From Roridomyces roridus (taxonomy: Eukaryota > Basidiomycota > Agaricomycetes > Agaricales > Mycenaceae): a stretch of DNA of 64,000 bases. The notes below the pieces were generated by a model. That model searched no databases and was not told the DNA's origin. It saw nothing but the letters and a program-made list of their open reading frames with translations. The DNA lies in the NCBI GenBank assembly GCA_029378245.1, contig JARKIF010000004.1:3100001-3164000 (forward strand). The letters are read 5' to 3'. Below, one piece after another: positions 58,606-64,000 of the stretch (the first letter of the stretch is position 1; each line of letters opens with the position of its first letter). A program made the position numbers and the translations under genes.

Positions 58606-59498
58606 ACTGGAGTCACCGCGGTGAAATAAATCAACAATGTAGTTTCTTCATTCCTTTTTGGTTCCTCGTACAGTCAAGTTAATTAAATCTGAAATCTATT
58701 CTCTTTGAATCCTATTCAATCCTCCCCGCATGAGCAAGTCTTTCAGTGATGTCCATACTGCGATACGGATCGCGAGAAGGTCTGCCCGTTGTAAACGAAT
58801 GAACCGACCAGTAGGTTGCCTAGCAAAAACTGGTGGATCTAAAAGTGCAATACTCGTCGTAACGGTGATGCAAAAGAAGCTTCACCCGTGGGTTTTACAC
58901 GAGCCCCGAGTCGAAAGGGCTTCCTACAGGTATGAATTCGTCGGGTAACAGCCACGCACACGCACCTTCATGGTTCGCGACTGCGCTCGTGGAGTTCAAA
59001 CCCGGCGATACGCACCCAGTAGGTGCTTCATAAGTGAATGAATTCTTGTGATTGAACAACCACACTCCAAAGAGCAGCATTGAGAGAAGCCGAGTTGGAC
59101 GGGCGCTTTTGTATGAAGAGCATTCGATGCCCGTAGCAGAGCCGTGTCCGAATTAGCCTTCCGATACCGGCATGCAAGTAAGGTCGACGTAAGAATGAAG
59201 AGGAGCAGGAGAGAGGTTAGACGTTCAAGAGGTCAAGACGATGGAGACCCTTGTCGTAGCCAAACAGCCTTTTGGTCAGGGTACCTCGAGGTGGTCAGTG
59301 GTTCGAGAGGTGCAAGTGCCAAGTACGTAGACGTGCGCATTGTAATTCGACTGGAGGGGATCTACAATCCAGTGACACGCGCTGCAGACGTTCAATTCTC
59401 CAAAAGAATCGTGCAAGAATACTTATTGCTGTTTTTATCAAAGTTGGGACGAGGTGATCCGCGATCATTTTAGTACATATTCCACTCTATCTGAATAC
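58606..59498. other. Intergenic between convergent genes
   Basis: Holds a T-arm-like motif at 58901-58919 and no supportable gene. Confidence 0.5.
58901..58919 (-). repeat. tRNA T-arm-like dispersed motif
   Basis: GAGCCCCGAGTCGAAAGGGC; loop TTCGACT on the minus strand, stem slightly decayed. Confidence 0.35.
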
Positions 59499-62342
59499 TT
59501 ACCCTATCTCCCCATACGCCCGATACCCCGGATGCGGTTGTGGTTGTGGCACATTCCCCCACCCACCACTCGTAGTCGAAGGATGATATTGCTGCGCGTG
59601 CATATTGACATCCACGACGGGCATCGCATCGATATAGGCCTCCCATTGATTCCTGTGCTATCATCAGACTCACAGGGATCGAAGGAAGGGAAGGAAAACA
59701 AAGCACATATTATTCTCCGAAGGCGACGGCGTCCTGGAGCTCAACAACATGGTCATGAAATCAAAGTCCGCCGCTGGCGACGTTTCTGATAACAGCTGCT
59801 CGATGGAAGTTCCCGGTCTCCATCCACTTGACGACGATGATGCTGGGGACCCGTGTTGGGATGGTGGATCGGCTGGCCGCATACCTGATTCCGGGAATAT
59901 GAGCGGGAATTGTGGGGTCGGCACCCTCAGCTGTTGTTGTTGCTGGTGGTGAGAACCGCTGCCGGTTGAAGAAGGAGAATTAGAGACCGAGAATCGCTCG
60001 TCCATGGATTGCAGCGTTTGGAGGAGCCCCGTCATCCGTCCACATCCTCTCCATCTGGAATTCAAGTCGGTGTTAGTGGGAAAAGTTGGATAATTCTTGC
60101 ACTTGCCTTGAAGCCGCAGCCTGCAACGTGCGCACAGCCGTTGCAATCTGATCCAGGTCTTTCTCCACATCGGGGCGACGTGCGACGCCAGCGCGTTTAG
60201 TGGCAAAGAGGTTGAGTAATAGTATAATTCCCGAGGTGAAGATCGGGCTCTGCTCGGGTGATAAATGAGTCAGTTGGAATTGGAGGAACTCGCGTACATA
60301 GAAGAACCAATTCCTAGGCATGTGCCCAGTCTTCTTCATCCACGTGTCCGTTATACCGATTGTCGAGCGTGCGGCGGTAAGGCACATGAAGAGAGAGGGG
60401 CCGGCTGCGGGTGTTGGTCGGTGGATGTACAGTCGGTGGATCTGCGGTCATCCATGGTGAGCTACAATCAACGAGAGAGATACTCCACTCGTACGGTTAT
60501 TCGAAGCCCGTAATAAGTAGCATGCAGGACGGCCGTTTGGTCCAGGAATACTCCTTCGGCGTTGGGCCATCGGACTGGAAAAAATGAGTGTCGGGGGAGG
60601 GACGCTAGGCGAGACATACGATGATCGGGCAAGGAATCAAGAAATGTATTCATCGCCGAGTCGAGCTCCGCGACGGTATCCATCTCCTCCTCGATGTTCC
60701 AACCCATCCGCGCCTTTTGTATTTTAGAGGCGTACAAACGACGTAACGCCTTGGACAGGATCTGAGAAGAGGTCGAGTGAATGAATTCAGTATTTGTCTT
60801 GGCGAGGTCATTGCATTGCGTACTTCAAACAACCGCACCATATGCGCGAAAAACGCAAGCACCGAAGGCCTCTCCGCGGGTTGTTGAAATCCAGTCCCGT
60901 TTCCCCAATATTCATCATCGACTTGGAGTGGAGCTCCCACATCGTACTCGTCCACTTGAACCGTAGGCGTACGTCCGAGGAAACTGGACAACACACCGTC
61001 CAGGATGAAAATGCAGTGGAAGGCTCGATTCCACAATTCGTCTTCCATATCAGGAGTCGGACTCTTCCGAGGGAATCGACGATGGTATTGAATCAAACGC
61101 GCGCCGAGGCCGAGGTACACCCAAGTTACGTGCGGCGCGGTGGCTCCGAGGCAAAACATCGTCATCAACTAAGTATATTGAGTTGAGTTGCAATCGATTT
61201 GAGAAAGGACTGACGGTATAAAATTGCACATCATATAGAGTCGGCTCGGAGAGGTTGGGTATGATCTGCGTCTGTGCGACGAATTGCCAGCCGATTGAAA
61301 GCGTATCGCCGCTTATCAATACACGCGGGTCGTCGGAATACCGCGAGGCCACAGCCAAGGCGGCAAGCAGAACAGCACCGAACCTTGGATCTCCGGTATA
61401 CACTTCCTCGCGTATATTCCGCTCAAACGACGGGCGGTGCAGGAGTGGGAGGATCGGGTGGACGTTGGTGAAATACAGGTGGAGCAAATGCGCGAGCAGG
61501 TCGGGCGGCGGGTAAACGTAAGATGTTCGGGTAGCGTAAAATTCCTTCTCCCACTGTGGATGAATAAGTGTCGACAGCTGGAATGAAGGAATGATGGACG
61601 CACGTGGAATGGGCCCCAAGTAATTTTGTGCTCTGGAAGCGGACCTGACACGGACGGATCCTCGAGTAACTTTTCCTTGATCTATAAGAATAGGTGAGAC
61701 ATAGACGTCCAAGCCAAGCCAAGCCCTGTAAGCCCGAACCGTGATGGTGTCATGCACAAGATTAAATGTACTCTCTGACCCAAAGAAATTGTGCTTCATC
61801 TGGGCGGTGAGTTCCTCTACCTCTTGCTCCTCTTCGCCTTCCTCTTCAGCGGGCGTCTCCGAGTCGGCGGCGTAGTCGTGATCGGCCGGTGAAGAAGAAT
61901 TGAGCGCCACTTTGGCGTCAAACGGCGATTGCACGGGCCCAGAACACAGGGAGCATACCGTCCGCGCTCGTAGCCTCGCCTCCAAAGTGGCTATCTTGCG
62001 GCGAAGGTCTTCGAGGAGCCTGCATGCATACGCGCGTCTAGAAACGGTCTTCATGGTAGCACTCGAAAGAAACACACCTTGTCTTGGGCACTCTTTTGAA
62101 TTGCGTGTAGTTACACACCTCACCAAAAGATGTGCAATGGCTGCATCGTCTATCGGGCATGGTATGACCGTTACCTGCAGAGAGTTGGCGACGAACGTGC
62201 TAGTATCAAGTACTTACATCGAACTGCAGAATGAGTCACCGGTACATAAGAACCTCTCTGCACACTGACCTTTTCTTTGCCTACAATTATCGCAGGAACG
62301 GATTGGGGGCTGCCTCCTCGAGCTCCCTGGTGTCGACGACAT
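59499..62342 (-). CDS. Zn2Cys6 fungal transcription factor
   Basis: Nuclear DNA-binding regulator. Exon 1 (62342-62270) ends IRSCDNCRQRK; exon 2 is only TTCGAT (62223-62218); exon 3 (62174-62078) continues to NYTQFKRVPKTR. Together they form C-X2-C-X6-C-X9-C-X2-C-X6-C, a complete zinc cluster. A heptad-like linker LLEDLRRKIATLEARLRAR and an acidic segment (EEEGEEEQEVEEL) follow. The fungal-specific middle homology domain has HLYFTNVHPILPLLHRPSF, SIGWQFVAQ, ARLIQYHRRF, LWNRAFHCIFILDGVLSSFL and GRTPTVQVDEYDV. The end is Ser/Gln-rich (SHHQQQQQLRV), with a final exon YHPSTTSGGWGNVPQPQPHP and TAA at 59499-59501. More than ten introns. Target genes are not evident, although the oxidase upstream is convergent and could be unrelated. 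Confidence 0.88.
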
Positions 62343-63017
62343 GGTGGTGCTTTGCAGAGATGTCAATCAAGAGAATTCCCAGGGTAACCACCGTTGACCG
62401 GCGCACCGCCCATGAGAAAAAGATGGCGGATGATCTGGATCGTGCGGGAGACCGGGAGAGATGTTACATAACGGGGATGCGCGGAGTGGATGATTTAGAT
62501 GACGCGGCCTAGCGTACGTTTTACGTCAGACAAAATCGGCGACTCGGGAGGTGCGTGGGCGATGGCATCGAGAAATCGAGAGTGGTGGGGAGATAATTTT
62601 CGAAGAGGAGAAGAAGAAATCGCGAGGTTTAGCCGGCCAGCCGAGCACCGCCTCATCTGCCGCATCAGCTTCTCAGATGAAGAAAGATCGGTGGATAGAT
62701 TGTCCGAACCTGCAACCAGGTCCAGTGGTCTCGCCCATTCGACTCGGCGTTTGGGACATACAGTCTCCGCAGGTCAAACCTTTTGCCGTATTTTCCCAGC
62801 GCACAGGTTGGGGTTGGAATGTCCAGGACTTTCACTCCAGCTCGAGGGAAGGTATTGCCGGCCTCCTGCTTACATGTAAACGTACATCGTTGAGCAAAGC
62901 AAATGGTACATGGATACATATACACGAGATATTATACAACACACATACCTAGATACACTCCAGTCAGCGACCATCTTCGTCGCCGCAACAATAAAAACTC
63001 ACAAAAACTTCCACAAT
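62343..63017. other. Intergenic, TF upstream and BTB 3' flank
   Basis: No gene is supported; plus-strand ORFs here are shadows or low-content. Confidence 0.45.
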
Positions 63018-64000
63018 TCACTTTGTCGCCTCATTCTTCATCGCCCTCAACACACTCCACTCGGGCAACCCAAACCTCCCAGGCAAACTGGCCCAAAACG
63101 TCTGCAGCGCCCCCTCATACTGTGCATGCATAACCCCCATACACGCATGACAAACAGCCAAATCACTCCAATCGTGGTCATCCACGAGATTCAAGAGCGC
63201 AACGTGATGATGAGACCGCCACGCCTCTGTCTCGCGCCTGAGGGAGAGCCGATTCGCCAGACACGCTGCGTGGCGCGTGCATCCCGGGATAATTTCGGGT
63301 ACCCAGAGGAATTCAAGCAGGTCTGCGGCGGCGGCAGTCACAAAAGCAAGTGTCTGCTCCACACATCGCAGCGCGTCATCCGGGTGGAGTTGATAACGCG
63401 TTTCCTCCGTCTGGTCGTCGTGGGCGTGAGATTTATCTTTCGGAAGGGAGACGCCACGCAAGAGCTGCTTGGTGTTCAAACGCGAGCAGGCTTTGTACAT
63501 GGCGTAGGGTAAGACCCAGTCGATGCCCATGTCTCGCGCAAGGACGATGACGGGGATGAGGAGCGTGTTATCGAGCTCCCAGGAGGGGAAGCGCGTGACT
63601 TCGGAGAGATCCATCGGAAAGGCGGAGGAGAAGTGGACTAGAGCGCGTTTGTACAGCTCCTCCGTTTGATACTTGGAACTCAGCCGCAGGATGCTCGAGA
63701 CGGTGGGAAAGTCGGTGCGGGCGGGGAACGGGGGGAAGAATCTGGATCAAGTCGATTAGCAAGTTTAAGGGTGGCACGGATCATGACGCACTCGTAAAGG
63801 AACATGGCTTTCAGAAATACATTCAAATCCTTCGCCGAGTCGGGGACGTGGACTAGGGGGACACCATCCATGAGCTCTGCATCCGGGGGTTGTGGGAAAC
63901 TAAGCATGTCTCGAAAGACGAGAGAGCGGTCGGCGAGGAAGCCGCCGTAGACACGGAAGCACGTCTGGTCGGCCTGCAGTATCAGGTTGCCGTCAGAGAA
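63018..64000 (-). CDS. BTB/POZ-domain protein, 5' end outside window
   Basis: The frame enters the window inside the BTB fold: SDGNLILQADQTCFRVYGGF, LADRSLVFRDMLSFPQPP, then VPLVHVPDSAKDLNVFLKAM. A 51-nt intron (GTGCGT...GATCCAG, about 63795-63745) joins FLYE to FFPPFPARTDFPTVSSILRL, then SSKYQTEELYKRALVHFSSA and the C-terminal helical part with ALRCVEQTLAFVTAAAADLL, ending LRAMKNEATK. This is the standard agaricomycete BTB architecture, present in large numbers per genome. BTB domains mediate dimerisation and Cul3 binding in other fungi and animals; the role here is not known. Tail residues LPGRFGLPEWSVL are typical of the group. Confidence 0.85.

Overview
The window reads as nuclear DNA of a mushroom-forming basidiomycete (Agaricomycetes). 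Genes are cut by many short GT-AG introns, mostly 43-60 nt. The recognisable families are typical of that class: a many-intron DUF6534-type 7-TM protein, a glycine-rich-N-terminus NACHT/ankyrin NLR, a MYND protein, BTB and F-box proteins, a copper radical oxidase, a GMC oxidoreductase and a P450. No bacterial, organellar or rRNA signal was seen. All intron and exon borders below were read by eye from splice motifs and frame continuity.

Layout. 1-2.2 kb: 3' part of a GMC oxidoreductase. 3.2-4.3 kb: an unrecognised protein. 4.7-10.1 kb: two divergently placed members of a single-pass membrane-protein family, the second split by a 1.1-kb TG...CA insertion. 12.9-14.9 kb: DUF6534-like protein. 15.4-17.8 kb: small or uncertain genes. 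18.7-19.2 kb: hAT-like MITE. 19.5-21.7 kb: cytochrome P450. 22.1-23.6 kb: another 7-TM protein. 23.9-25.2 kb: TIR element filled with TACCGCCGAG-like motifs. 25.6-36.1 kb: a duplicated district holding two more intact members of the membrane-protein family, a tail-only remnant and three copies of one MITE family, two of them nested. 37.0-38.5 kb: zinc alcohol dehydrogenase. 39.6-39.9 kb: small two-exon gene. 42.8-45.8 kb: NLR gene with a one-base frameshift. 48.7-50.5 kb: MYND protein. 51.4-52.4 kb: F-box protein. 52.6-55.0 kb: palindromes, decayed duplications and a fold-back element. 56.6-58.6 kb: glyoxal-oxidase-type copper radical oxidase. 59.5-62.3 kb: Zn2Cys6 transcription factor with a 6-nt microexon. 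63.0-64.0 kb: BTB protein running off the right edge.

How parts relate. There is no clear biosynthetic cluster. The GMC oxidase and copper radical oxidase belong to peroxide-producing families, and the P450 and ADH are general oxidative metabolism. The most coherent local story is the repeatedly duplicated membrane-protein family (4.7, 7.6, 26.0, 27.7 and 34.1 kb). Its intact members share a cytoplasmic tail ending in HEDSGAR...PPGYT. The surrounding intergenic DNA is rich in non-autonomous transposons whose target-site duplications can be read exactly, one of them confirmed by an empty paralogous site.
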